A stretch of DNA of 36,776 nt, from IMG/VR virus record IMGVR_UViG_3300009079_000051, positions 1 to 36,776 of that record; one strand, given 5' to 3'. The position numbers and the translations under genes were made by a program. Position 1 is the stretch's first letter. Every line of letters starts with the position of its first letter. A model generated the notes under the pieces. It worked only from the letters and a program-made list of their open reading frames with translations. It was not told the origin of the DNA and ran no database searches. The DNA is from a virus. Of this stretch, positions 1-6,544 are shown one piece after another.

Positions 1-185
1 CTGGATCAGGTGAAGGAAAATAACAGTTAGAAAAAATATCTTGACCGTAACTTTTGCCTGTTGTAATCTTAATATACCTTTCATGAGGTGTTTAATAGTA
101 ACACCCCCTTTCAAGGGGCTATCGGCTCTTGGCCGAAGGATTTTAAGCGGGGTTGCTTATTACAACCCCTGCTTAATCCCCTGAA
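1..185. repeat. Structured repeat, copy A
   Basis: The first 93 bases are identical to 36077-36169. After a short divergent patch the two copies match again through a run of hairpins. On the + strand these are GGTGTT/AACACC (87-92 with 100-105), a C-rich hairpin closed by CCCC/GGGG (105-118), a CGG/CCG hairpin (123-135) and a long stem with GGGGTTG/CAACCCC at its core (138-179). Differences between copies mostly keep the pairing: in the CGG/CCG stem a C-G pair becomes U-G and a U-G becomes U-A. It lies downstream, on the minus strand, of the HTH gene at 234-419. It could act as an RNA processing, transcription-end or stability element, or as a recombination target. No long T-run follows, so a simple intrinsic terminator is not the best description. 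Confidence 0.8.
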
Positions 186-233
186 TACTTCTATCTGATT
201 TGTTATCTACTTGCAACATGTTTACAGCACCCA

Positions 234-419
234 CTATCTATCTATAATTATTTTTGTACTCTCAATGTATTTGTTTAAATCATCGATATGGTATAAAACA
301 CGGCGGCCTATTTTGTGATAATTTAAACCTTTGCGCTGGTGTCTCCAATTATGTAACGTTTGCTCTGATAACCCTAAATACTTTGCCGCCTCTTTGTTAC
401 TAAGCAATTTCTGTTCCAT
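234..419 (-). CDS. Small helix-turn-helix DNA-binding protein (excisionase/MerR-like HTH)
   Basis: A 61-residue protein. Its N-terminal half has the pattern of the HTH_17/excisionase family: SNKEAAKYLGLSEQTLHNWR, then KIGRRVLYHIDDLNKYI, where the GRR-V-Y-D wing is typical. A longer reading to 455 is possible, but the ATG at 419 has AAGGGGAG at proper distance and fits the family length. The start overlaps the end of the upstream gene by 20 bases, so translation is probably coupled. It could regulate early transcription or act as an excisionase-like factor. No integrase is visible in the window, which leaves its partner unknown. Copy B of the flanking repeat has unrelated genes in the equivalent place. 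Confidence 0.75.
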   Translation of the reverse strand: MEQKLLSNKEAAKYLGLSEQTLHNWRHQRKGLNYHKIGRRVLYHIDDLNKYIESTKIIIDR

Positions 420-645
420 CAACGGTCTCCCCTTTCCAGGAATCGTAATTTTCACCCCGGCACTCTTCAGGCAGTGACTCTATGTATTCGATATGGTCGT
501 TCCAGTGCGGCTTTATCAGCGGGTGGGCATGTTGTAGCGCTCTGTCATAATCACCCCTAAGCAAATGTTCAGTGCAGGAGCCGGGTTTCAGTCCATGGCT
601 GATCCATAAATCGATCGCGCTTGTAATACTGGTACAAACTCGCAT
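400..645 (-). CDS. Hypothetical phage protein, duplicated at the right end of the window
   Basis: An 81-residue protein starting at the ATG at 645, preceded by AAAGGAAAG. An upstream in-frame ATG at 681 lacks a better SD. The C-terminal part, with DHIEYIESLPEECRGENYDS, is matched by the partial gene at 36693-36776 (DHIKYVELISEECRGENFDT). The duplication therefore reaches beyond the structured repeat. The conserved E-E-C-R-G-E-N stretch suggests a real family, but I do not recognise it and no function can be assigned. It sits between a 22-codon ORF and the HTH gene in a coupled leftward unit. Confidence 0.7.
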   Translation of the reverse strand: MRVCTSITSAIDLWISHGLKPGSCTEHLLRGDYDRALQHAHPLIKPHWNDHIEYIESLPEECRGENYDSWKGETVDGTEIA

Positions 646-713
646 TAGCTTTCCTTTAGTTTTGAAACCCCCGTGTAGCAATCTTTGAACTCTTCGGTGT
701 TACAGCATTTCAT
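645..713 (-). CDS. Possible 22-residue Cys-containing peptide
   Basis: A tiny ORF reading MKCCNTEEFKDCYTGVSKLK plus ES. Its stop codon overlaps the next start as TAATG, and AGGGA lies about 10 bases upstream of its ATG. It has three cysteines and no recognisable domain. It may be a real small protein or a leader ORF that couples ribosomes into the 81-residue gene. The evidence is limited to the SD and the stop/start overlap. Confidence 0.35.
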   Translation of the reverse strand: MKCCNTEEFKDCYTGVSKLKES

Positions 714-830
714 AAATGAAAATCCCTAAGTAAAAACTAACTACGTTACGTTCTGCTATCGTTCGTCAAAGTTACCTACCTACAAAAACTTGGGCATCAA
801 TCTACATAGACACCGTGGGGGTCGGACCGG

Positions 831-1166
831 TCAACGTCTAGACGGTACAGCTTCTAAGTTGCTCCGTCTACAATTTAAAGTATTTTTATCTAAATATCTC
901 ACGACTAGTTGATCCGTTGGGTTTAGCTTCAGTATGAAACGGCTCAAATATACACCGTCCCGGCCCCTAACTTGCCAGTAACTTGTTGATCGTTTTCGGT
1001 CAAGAAATGAATGCCAGTCACCATGTGAGCTTACCCGGTCAAAATCTTCAACGTCAATAATAGCAGAACACCTTAATTCAAGCTCTGTTTGCCCTTTCTT
1101 TTTTCTCCCGTAAATGTGAATTAAAACCGTTTCATTTTCTTCGATTAGTTCATAGTCTGTAGCCAT
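831..1166 (-). CDS. HNH-like protein lacking the catalytic histidines
   Basis: A 111-residue protein whose C-terminal half follows the layout of phage HNH homing-type endonucleases: YWQVRGRDGVYLSRFILK, then VVRYLDKNTLNCRRSNLEAV. In active relatives the first segment usually has a His before the Arg (L-H-R) and the second begins with D-H-I-N/D before the N-x-R-x-S-N-L signature. Here those positions are S and V-R-Y-L-D, while the structural N-C-R-R-S-N-L remains. It may keep DNA binding without cleavage, or be a decayed homing nuclease. It stands alone between small leftward genes. Confidence 0.55.
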   Translation of the reverse strand: MATDYELIEENETVLIHIYGRKKKGQTELELRCSAIIDVEDFDRVSSHGDWHSFLDRKRSTSYWQVRGRDGVYLSRFILKLNPTDQLVVRYLDKNTLNCRRSNLEAVPSRR

Positions 1167-1197
1167 CGTTTACCCTTTCATAAAGTGTTAGTTAAAA

Positions 1198-1431
1198 TTA
1201 TGGTTTACTCTGAATGCCTCTTGTTATCAGACAGCCGATCGTTAACACGTCGTCAACGACAACGATCGCTTTTTTATACGTGACGGTTTTTTCAACATAA
1301 CCCCGCGCGTGCATAGAGCCGATATAACGCATAGTGTTTTTGTACGTCTCTCCAAAGACTACTATTGATTCACCTTCTTTTATCGCGGCTATCTTTGATG
1401 CCAGTGAGTATTTATATACTTTTGCTCCCAT
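1198..1431 (-). CDS. Hypothetical protein, 77 residues
   Basis: An unrecognised small protein with a basic N-terminal part and an alternating hydrophobic C-terminal segment (KAIVVVDDVLTIGCLI) that looks like a beta-hairpin. The ATG at 1431 is preceded by AAAAAGGG. It is separated from ssb by the hairpin at 1463-1504, so it may depend on read-through or on a promoter of its own that I cannot identify. Confidence 0.5.
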   Translation of the reverse strand: MGAKVYKYSLASKIAAIKEGESIVVFGETYKNTMRYIGSMHARGYVEKTVTYKKAIVVVDDVLTIGCLITRGIQSKP

Positions 1432-1462
1432 TACTTTTTCCCTTTTTTATTGTCGAAAAATT

Positions 1463-1504
1463 AAAAAAAGGCTAAGCCTTTTTGAATAGGCTAAGCCTTT
1501 TTTT
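1463..1504. terminator. Bidirectional intrinsic terminator downstream of ssb
   Basis: The arms AAAAAAAGGCTAAGCCT and AGGCTAAGCCTTTTTTT form a 17-bp stem with one central A-A mismatch and an 8-base loop. It has a T-run on both strands and lies just after the ssb stop on the minus strand. It probably ends or attenuates leftward transcription of the recombination operon before the genes at 1431 and below. Confidence 0.85.
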
Positions 1505-1518
1505 AAAAAGTATTAAAA

Positions 1519-2019
1519 TTAAAACGGTATATCATCATCCTGGTTTTGTTGATTCTGTTGCCCGTTATTTCGCTGATTAGCGTTAAACCCGTTATTTTGT
1601 TGATTATTTTGGTTGACTGGTGGTTGATTAAACCCCTGTTGTTGTTGCTGTTGCTGAAAACCTTGCTGATTTGATCCTTGATCTTGAGCATCACGACTTC
1701 CCAAAAATTGTATCTGACCTGCTAAAATATCCGAACCATACATAGTTACACCATCTTTCTCGTACTGGTAGTACTGTATTTTCCCTTCAATGTAAACCTG
1801 TTTTCCTTTTGACAGGTATCGCCCAGCGTTTTCAGCCTGTTTATCAAATACCGTTATACGATGCCATTCAGTTTTTTCTTTTTTCTCACCGGTATTTTTA
1901 TCGTTCCACTTTTCAGACGTAGCCAATGAAAATTTTGCGATAGCTACGCCGCCTTGAGTATACGTTACCTCCGGATCTTGCCCTAAATGCCCGATCAACA
2001 TTACTTTGTTCAAACCCAT
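1519..2019 (-). CDS. ssb: Single-stranded DNA-binding protein
   Basis: A 166-residue SSB with an OB fold: NKVMLIGHLGQDPEVTYTQG at the start, FSLATSEKW, TEWHRITVFDKQAENAGRYL and KGKQVYIEGKIQ. A Q/N-rich flexible linker (about residues 110-160) follows, then the acidic tip DDDIPF that binds partner proteins. The open frame extends to 2145, but the ATG at 2019 has AAGGAG at 8 bases and begins exactly where family members do. The length is close to E. coli SSB (178 residues). It should coat ssDNA during phage replication and recombination, together with the YqaJ exonuclease and ERF annealing protein just upstream on the same strand. A hairpin-rich leader lies between ssb and the exonuclease gene. 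Confidence 0.96.
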   Translation of the reverse strand: MGLNKVMLIGHLGQDPEVTYTQGGVAIAKFSLATSEKWNDKNTGEKKEKTEWHRITVFDKQAENAGRYLSKGKQVYIEGKIQYYQYEKDGVTMYGSDILAGQIQFLGSRDAQDQGSNQQGFQQQQQQQGFNQPPVNQNNQQNNGFNANQRNNGQQNQQNQDDDIPF

Positions 2020-2104
2020 AATTTGCTCCTTTTGGTTGACAATTATTTTGTACCAGGATAAAACAATTTTTGATGGTTTACTGGTTGCTCTCCTTTTCGA
2101 TAGC

Positions 2105-2203
2105 TGGGAGGGTAACCGCTTCCCATCTACCTCTATGTAACACAAAGTCGGTTAAACCTTATGGGTAACGCGCCCTCATATCGTTTGTTTAACCGACTTT
2201 TGT
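2105..2203 (-). promoter_or_regulatory. Structured leader between the exonuclease gene and ssb
   Basis: On the minus strand AAAGTCGGTTAAAC pairs perfectly with GTTTAACCGACTTT (14 bp; arms within 2142-2157 and 2187-2203). The loop can itself fold (GGG/CCC). A second hairpin, TGGGA/TCCCA, lies at 2105-2125. No T-run follows the long stem in the leftward direction, so a processing site or translational control element fits better than a terminator. Read rightward, the stem is followed by TGTTTTATAT. Confidence 0.55.
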
Positions 2204-2218
2204 TTTATATCCCAGGCC

Positions 2219-2905
2219 TTACACACCGTGTGAATTTTCAAGGCTTAAAAAGCCGCTTTCCGGAGTCGTAATATAGGCTATATATTCCGGATCGTTTTTC
2301 TTTATATCACTGATAAGATGTTTTACTACAGGTAACCGAGCTTCTAAAGCTGTTGCATAAGTTATATAATCAGGGTCGGTCCGATCGATAAACGTTATAA
2401 ACGGCTCCATTTCAGGGTGATAGCTCATAAAATACCAGCGCTCTACGTCGTCACATAACCACAAACTTGAATAAACCTGCGCTTTATTTTTGGTAGGTAT
2501 AACCTTCTCATAACGTGTTTTTAAAAGCTCACCGGGCATAGGACACTTAATCTCTAAACCAAACTTATTATAGTTTGGGTCTAGGCCGTCAGGTGACGCG
2601 CATAAATAAGGATATTTCGCGTTAACAACTACGCCGACGTTAACAACTTCAAGCCCAGTAATAAAACTAAACCTTCGCTTTGCTTCAGGCTCTAGTGCTA
2701 GTCCCCGTTTCATATGATAACTTTCAAATGTCTCTTCACGTTCTCCGGTCTCAAGTTCAGCAATCTTTTTAAAAACATAGTCTTTAAGTGAACTTGAATT
2801 CTTGCCCGTCGGTGATACTATTTTATCCATTTGTGAAGCTGATAGCTTACCTAATTTTATCGCCCAATATGCTTCACTGTATTGTTCCATTTCGTATACT
2901 TTCAT
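2219..2905 (-). CDS. YqaJ/lambda-type 5'-3' exonuclease (viral recombinase nuclease)
   Basis: 228 residues, almost the length of lambda exonuclease (226). PD-(D/E)XK core: GLALEPEA (E72), CASPDGLD (D106) and LEIKCP (E118-x-K120), followed by the helix containing NKAQVYSSLWL with the motif Gln. This family resects dsDNA to give 3' tails for an annealing protein. Here that partner is the ERF protein encoded just upstream, and SSB is encoded downstream, so the three form a Red-like recombination set. The ATG at 2905 is preceded by GGGGTAAGAAA. Family assignment rests on these motifs; activity is inferred. Confidence 0.93.
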   Translation of the reverse strand: MKVYEMEQYSEAYWAIKLGKLSASQMDKIVSPTGKNSSSLKDYVFKKIAELETGEREETFESYHMKRGLALEPEAKRRFSFITGLEVVNVGVVVNAKYPYLCASPDGLDPNYNKFGLEIKCPMPGELLKTRYEKVIPTKNKAQVYSSLWLCDDVERWYFMSYHPEMEPFITFIDRTDPDYITYATALEARLPVVKHLISDIKKNDPEYIAYITTPESGFLSLENSHGV

Positions 2906-2918
2906 TTTCTTACCCCTT

Positions 2919-3212
2919 TTATGTGCCCCAAATTATATGCAAATCACTATTTACTATCCGTGTACCTTCTATAAAATACTGCCTTATGTCATCCGCTCCC
3001 GTTGATTTAACATAACTGAGCGCTATTTGTTCGAGCATCAATATAGCAAGTATTAACGGACATTTGCATGGAGTGATAAACTCAATATCCTTTGGTTCTG
3101 TTATTTGATTCTGTTTGTCATATGTCCATACATAAGGAAAAACAACCCGTGTATTTTCTGGTATCATTAATGTTTTTTTAACTCCGTCACACCATATACT
3201 CTTTGTTTTCAT
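2919..3212 (-). CDS. Hypothetical protein between the recombination genes
   Basis: 97 residues starting at the ATG at 3212, with AAAAGGGGTACGTA upstream; the frame is open to 3248 but without an SD. A central C-K-C-P and hydrophobic LILAILMLEQIALSYV segment is visible. It is too short and too polar around it to call a membrane protein with certainty. It lies between the ERF and exonuclease genes with 14- and about 58-base gaps, so it is probably co-transcribed with them. No family recognised. Confidence 0.6.
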   Translation of the reverse strand: MKTKSIWCDGVKKTLMIPENTRVVFPYVWTYDKQNQITEPKDIEFITPCKCPLILAILMLEQIALSYVKSTGADDIRQYFIEGTRIVNSDLHIIWGT

Positions 3213-3270
3213 TACGTACCCCTTTTTAAATACCAGACAGCCGATCATTTATACAGCCCGGCGGATTGAC

Positions 3271-3966
3271 TTACGTGTTTTGTATTTTGATCAAACACAT
3301 CTTGAATTCTGCCTCGGTTAACTCCGCAAAATCAGAGATATTAAACTCACTGCAAACTATTGCCGGGTCAATATTTTTCCCTTGTAACTTTACAAGTAAG
3401 GCTGTTTGTTGTTCAGCCGATATTGTTTTTTTTGACAGTTGTTCTGTTTGTCCGTCATTATCAGCTTCGTTTGAAGCTAGGCCAGTGACAGCTAATAATG
3501 TATAACGCTGCAAGTATGATACTGTCGACGCGATTTGTTGGATTTTATTTTTTTTGCCTGAATCATCTGGTGGTGCGATCATTTCGCATGACTCGGAATG
3601 ACCTAGCTCATGCGTTATAATACAAATTACCTTTATTAAATTGCCGTTACCTTGCTTAACATCCCAACTAGCTGATAAGCCATATTTTGTTAGCTCGGAA
3701 TTAATAGCTGACGTTATATTGCCTAAACTAGCATGTTTATAACTCATGCCTGAATGGCTCACTGTTTTATCCTTGATAAGCTCAGGTGGGCTGGTTTTAA
3801 AATCCGCCATTGCCTTATGATAGGCTTTTTTTGCTTGCCGTTCTTCGTTAATTAAATGCAATTCCATTAATTTTTCCAGTTTATCCATATCAGCATTTTT
3901 ATCAATCGCTAATTGAATTAAACGCATCGTCGGCTCTGTACTATTTGCCATTGCTAATTGTGTCAT
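3271..3966 (-). CDS. erf: ERF-superfamily single-strand annealing protein
   Basis: 231 residues, near P22 Erf (204). ERF signatures are present: AYHKAMADFK near residue 50, MSYKHASLGNITSAINSEL, KYGLSASWDV, STVSYLQRYTLLAVTGLAS and the acidic N-E-A-D-N-D-G end of the core, followed by a variable C-terminal domain. ERF proteins form rings that anneal complementary ssDNA during recombination and genome circularisation. Its neighbours, a YqaJ exonuclease and SSB, supply the resection and coating steps. The ATG at 3966 is preceded by AAAGGAAAAGAC. Confidence 0.95.
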   Translation of the reverse strand: MTQLAMANSTEPTMRLIQLAIDKNADMDKLEKLMELHLINEERQAKKAYHKAMADFKTSPPELIKDKTVSHSGMSYKHASLGNITSAINSELTKYGLSASWDVKQGNGNLIKVICIITHELGHSESCEMIAPPDDSGKKNKIQQIASTVSYLQRYTLLAVTGLASNEADNDGQTEQLSKKTISAEQQTALLVKLQGKNIDPAIVCSEFNISDFAELTEAEFKMCLIKIQNT

Positions 3967-3981
3967 TGTCTTTTCCTTTGT

Positions 3982-4395
3982 TTAGTTGATTCTAAAAATA
4001 TAGTATCCTTCAGATTCGTATTCATGCCCGTCATAACTTGCAAAATGGTGGCCGTAACCGTCATTTGAAATATAACCGTCAACCACTCTATCCATCTGTT
4101 TTAAAAGCATTTCACCTAACACTTTATAACATTCATTTGCTTGCGCTTTTTCAACGCATTCTGGACTTATTTCAAGTATACCAGCAATAAACCAAGACTG
4201 AAAACAGCCTAACAAGTAAGTATCAGACGATAACTCTTCTTTCATAATATCGTCAATAGAATCCTCATGAATTATGCGATAGTTACCTGCTTCAAAATCG
4301 GCATTATCTTCCGATACAAGTTTTAATGCTTCTTTTATATCTTCAGTCTCTAGGCCAATGGTCTCAAGTTGTTTTCTAAAATGTTTGTAGTTCAT
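3982..4395 (-). CDS. Hypothetical acidic phage protein with GYGHHFASYDGHE motif
   Basis: 137 residues, acidic in its first half. The C-terminal NDGYGHHFASYDGHEYE segment is of a kind found in small early phage proteins, without a function I can name. Its ATG lies one base after the stop of the preceding gene. The SD is the AGCGAGGTAA that also encodes the last residues (S-E-V-K) of that gene, so translation is tightly coupled. Confidence 0.65.
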   Translation of the reverse strand: MNYKHFRKQLETIGLETEDIKEALKLVSEDNADFEAGNYRIIHEDSIDDIMKEELSSDTYLLGCFQSWFIAGILEISPECVEKAQANECYKVLGEMLLKQMDRVVDGYISNDGYGHHFASYDGHEYESEGYYIFRIN

Positions 4396-4396
4396 G

Positions 4397-4615
4397 TTAT
4401 TTTACCTCGCTATTTTCAAATTGTTTCCATGCTGTTTTTATATATTTTGGATAGCGATAAACAAAACCGTTTGTATAAACTTTGTTTGTCAAATCGCATA
4501 AATTACTTACTGAATGTTTCCTTGACATTGTATAGCCCATAAGTTTCCATGATATATATACAATGTTCCCGACGCGTTCGATTTTATATTTTCTTGTTTT
4601 AGTTTTCTGGTTCAT
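4397..4615 (-). CDS. Hypothetical basic protein, 72 residues
   Basis: A Lys/Arg/Tyr-rich protein (TKTRKYKIERVGNIVYISWK) whose basic, beta-like N-terminus could bind nucleic acid; no family recognised. The ATG at 4615 lies two bases after the stop of the upstream gene and uses the GAGGTATAAAA junction shared by several genes here. Its own 3' end (E-V-K-stop) provides the SD of the 137-residue gene. Confidence 0.6.
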   Translation of the reverse strand: MNQKTKTRKYKIERVGNIVYISWKLMGYTMSRKHSVSNLCDLTNKVYTNGFVYRYPKYIKTAWKQFENSEVK

Positions 4616-4617
4616 TT

Positions 4618-4971
4618 TTATACCTCGCTAATTATTTTGTAAATAGCCGAAATTGTTTCGATCGTCGTTTCGTCGATAATTTTGATATCAGCGTATTCTA
4701 TACGGGTATTAAACCCGGTCCCCTTGAAAAGGACCATTGACGATTTACAAATCAAAACACCTACTATCATTGCTTCATATTTAGGCTTTAAAACGAATTG
4801 ACCATTACTGAATTCAAAAGCCGTTTCCGTTTCAGTCATTTCCGCGCCGTCAATGTTATCAATCTGCTTTTGAAAATGTTTACGCATACCGGGTATATCG
4901 TCAACGCTTATCATTGCTATCCGTTTACACTCGAATTTTTTACCTTTTAAATCTTTCTTTAGTTTTAACAT
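4618..4971 (-). CDS. Hypothetical protein, 117 residues
   Basis: Unrecognised soluble protein with a mixed alpha/beta pattern. It starts at the ATG at 4971 after TGAGGTATAAAA and ends with I-S-E-V-stop. The codons for E-V form the SD of the next gene. A GC-rich hairpin (CCCGG/CCGGG, 4992-5005) lies just upstream, in the gap to the preceding gene. Confidence 0.6.
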   Translation of the reverse strand: MLKLKKDLKGKKFECKRIAMISVDDIPGMRKHFQKQIDNIDGAEMTETETAFEFSNGQFVLKPKYEAMIVGVLICKSSMVLFKGTGFNTRIEYADIKIIDETTIETISAIYKIISEV

Positions 4972-5012
4972 TTTTATACCTCATTTTTATACCCGGCGGA
5001 CCGGGCGTTAAT

Positions 5013-5222
5013 TTAAAGATCAAAACTTAAATAAATTGTATCAACTACCTTTTCAATATACTCTTTATTGAAGGTTGTTCGCGCTTGAATACTATAGACC
5101 ATGGCAGTTTTTAACCATGGTTTATTCTGCCAGTTTTCAACTCCGTGAATAAGAACGTTGACATAGGATATAATTATATTAAAAGCGATTGCTCCCGGAA
5201 TTACAGTTTTACAAGTTTTCAT
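5013..5222 (-). CDS. Hypothetical protein, 69 residues, hydrophobic N-terminus
   Basis: Residues 7-25 (VIPGAIAFNIIISYVNVLI) are hydrophobic after a basic M-K-T-C-K start. They could be a membrane anchor or signal-like segment, but the prediction is weak by eye. The ATG at 5222 follows the stop of the upstream gene by two bases, with GAGGTATAAAA as SD. No family recognised. Confidence 0.55.
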   Translation of the reverse strand: MKTCKTVIPGAIAFNIIISYVNVLIHGVENWQNKPWLKTAMVYSIQARTTFNKEYIEKVVDTIYLSFDL

Positions 5223-5224
5223 TT

Positions 5225-5599
5225 TTATACCTCATTAAATTCTATCGTAAAAATTAAAACAGGAAACTCTTCACTGTCGAGCTGGTCGTCGTTCATATCA
5301 GCAAAACAAAACTCCAGATCTGGAAACGCTATTTTATCATGATCGTTTTTAATATAATCCGCGATCTCTTTTAATTCTGAATTGATTGACTCCATTGCTA
5401 CCTCATAACTAACATCATGATGTTCAGCAGTATATTCAATGTGATCGAACAAAATTGAGATCTCTTGCTTAAGTTGTTCAAGTACTTCTTTTTTTGTCGT
5501 TTTATTGTCAACGGTTAACGGAATCATTACTCCGCTTGTCCCGCCAAAATAATCTGACATCATTACTCCGCGTTCTTGTATTGTTATTTCTTTAGTCAT
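5225..5599 (-). CDS. Hypothetical acidic protein ending in the NEV junction
   Basis: 124 residues from the ATG at 5599. The frame is open to 5686, but the extra N-terminus overlaps the previous gene, and AATGAGGTATAATCAA sits at the right distance for 5599. The protein is strongly acidic (for example FADMNDDQLDSEEF) with a helical centre. It ends F-N-E-V-stop, and those codons are the SD of the following gene. Small acidic early phage proteins are sometimes DNA mimics or anti-defence factors; nothing specific shows that here. Confidence 0.6.
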   Translation of the reverse strand: MTKEITIQERGVMMSDYFGGTSGVMIPLTVDNKTTKKEVLEQLKQEISILFDHIEYTAEHHDVSYEVAMESINSELKEIADYIKNDHDKIAFPDLEFCFADMNDDQLDSEEFPVLIFTIEFNEV

Positions 5600-5603
5600 T
5601 TGA

Positions 5604-6002
5604 TTATACCTCATTATATTGAAAACGGTTAATATTAGCGTTATATTTAAAGCCATTGCCGTAAGTTGTTCCGAAAACGTTTTCATGGCTGTAATAACTA
5701 ATAAGATCTCTGATTTGATCGGTTAACAGTATTTCGCTCCATTCCTGACACGACATCCCCGCGTATTGACAAACAGCGCTAAAATCAGCCCATGCGCATT
5801 CATCAAAAATATCAGTATCAGCATTTAAATCGCTCCAATCAAAAGTTATTGCATCGTTATTATCATCAAAACCAATTGCATAAAAAAACCGGATTTGTGT
5901 TCCACAATCTGACTCAATCCATGCCAAGTTATATTCGAATAAACTTGTTTCAATATTCGCGTCTGGTCCTTCTATTTTGTTCATATTAAACCTTGTTTTC
6001 AT
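5604..6002 (-). CDS. Hypothetical acidic protein, 132 residues
   Basis: Very acidic in the middle (FDDNNDAITFDWSDLNADTD), with four Cys. It ends Y-N-E-V-stop, forming the SD of the next gene. The ATG at 6002 follows AAAGGTAATTAA and overlaps the region just after the previous stop. A second ATG six codons on, with AAGG upstream, is an alternative. The charge pattern would fit a DNA-mimic anti-restriction protein, but this is inference from composition only. Confidence 0.6.
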   Translation of the reverse strand: MKTRFNMNKIEGPDANIETSLFEYNLAWIESDCGTQIRFFYAIGFDDNNDAITFDWSDLNADTDIFDECAWADFSAVCQYAGMSCQEWSEILLTDQIRDLISYYSHENVFGTTYGNGFKYNANINRFQYNEV

Positions 6003-6003
6003 T

Positions 6004-6249
6004 TTAATTACCTTTTGTTTGTATTGTTAACGATGCATGCCCGAACGCCGAGCTTATAGCCATGATATAATTACCGCTTGTAAATTTATCAATATAATGG
6101 CTTGTTGGTAGTTTATCTGTATAGTTGTAGTAGTCGCCAGTATCCCATTGCTTTAAATGGTTGAGCTGGTTTTCAGCGCTCCATGTAAAAAAGTCGTCTG
6201 GTAGGTCGTGTCCTTCTAAGTAAATGATATGCGCGTATTGTTTTTTCAT
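6004..6249 (-). CDS. Hypothetical protein, 81 residues
   Basis: Unrecognised small protein (starts M-K-K-Q-Y-A-H-I-I-Y), rich in aromatic and His residues. The ATG at 6249 is preceded by AAGGGGATAAATAAA. It is the first full-size gene of the leftward operon driven from the promoter at 6385-6413. Confidence 0.6.
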   Translation of the reverse strand: MKKQYAHIIYLEGHDLPDDFFTWSAENQLNHLKQWDTGDYYNYTDKLPTSHYIDKFTSGNYIMAISSAFGHASLTIQTKGN

Positions 6250-6262
6250 TTTATTTATCCCC

Positions 6263-6340
6263 TTATATATAGTTGCAAGTTTTGCCGTAGCAATAAATTG
6301 TTGCGTCGATTAAAAATGTTATTGTTAAAATTGTTATCAT
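6263..6340 (-). CDS. Possible 25-residue hydrophobic leader peptide
   Basis: Reads MITILTITFLIDATIYCYGK then T-C-N-Y-I. The ATG at 6340 follows AACAAAGGGGTTTTGGC, the same SD block that precedes the divergent gene at 6545. Its stop overlaps the SD of the gene at 6249. It is the first ORF after the leftward promoter, so it is either a tiny membrane-type peptide or a translated leader. Confidence 0.45.
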   Translation of the reverse strand: MITILTITFLIDATIYCYGKTCNYI

Positions 6341-6384
6341 GCCAAAACCCCTTTGTTACTTAGTTAATCCCAATTACAGTACCC

Positions 6385-6413
6385 ATGTTACACCATACAA
6401 AACGCAATGTCAA
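6385..6413 (-). promoter_or_regulatory. Leftward sigma70-type promoter
   Basis: On the minus strand TTGACA (6413-6408), a 17-base spacer and TAACAT (6390-6385): a perfect -35 with a good -10. It faces the leftward early operon (6340 down to about 1.5 kb or beyond), which includes the recombination genes. It is divergent to the promoter at 6471-6499. Confidence 0.8.
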
Positions 6414-6443
6414 CCATAATCTTTTTGCCTTGCTTTTTACATT

Positions 6444-6459
6444 GTTGCATTTCGTTGCA
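6444..6459. promoter_or_regulatory. Operator-like GTTGCA direct repeat between divergent promoters
   Basis: GTTGCA occurs at 6444-6449 and 6454-6459, ten bases apart, so both face the same side of the helix. The position midway between two divergent early promoters is typical for a shared regulator site. The protein that would bind is not known; HTH proteins are encoded at 234-419 and 7320-7658. Confidence 0.4.
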
Positions 6460-6470
6460 CAAATTTGCCA

Positions 6471-6499
6471 TTGACAGCATAATTTTACAATGGTATTAT
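6471..6499 (+). promoter_or_regulatory. Rightward sigma70-type promoter
   Basis: TTGACA (6471-6476), a 17-base spacer and TATTAT (6494-6499) match the consensus closely. It precedes the rightward operon 6545-7923 by about 45 bases. Together with the leftward promoter it indicates early expression by host RNA polymerase. Confidence 0.85.
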
Positions 6500-6544
6500 T
6501 AGGTAGATTTAAACGCTTAACAGCATTAACAAAGGGGTTAACAA

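Noticed and set aside
2020-2145. Longer N-terminus of SSB
   Set aside because: It precedes the conserved start of the OB fold, has no SD, and the internal ATG at 2019 has an excellent one.
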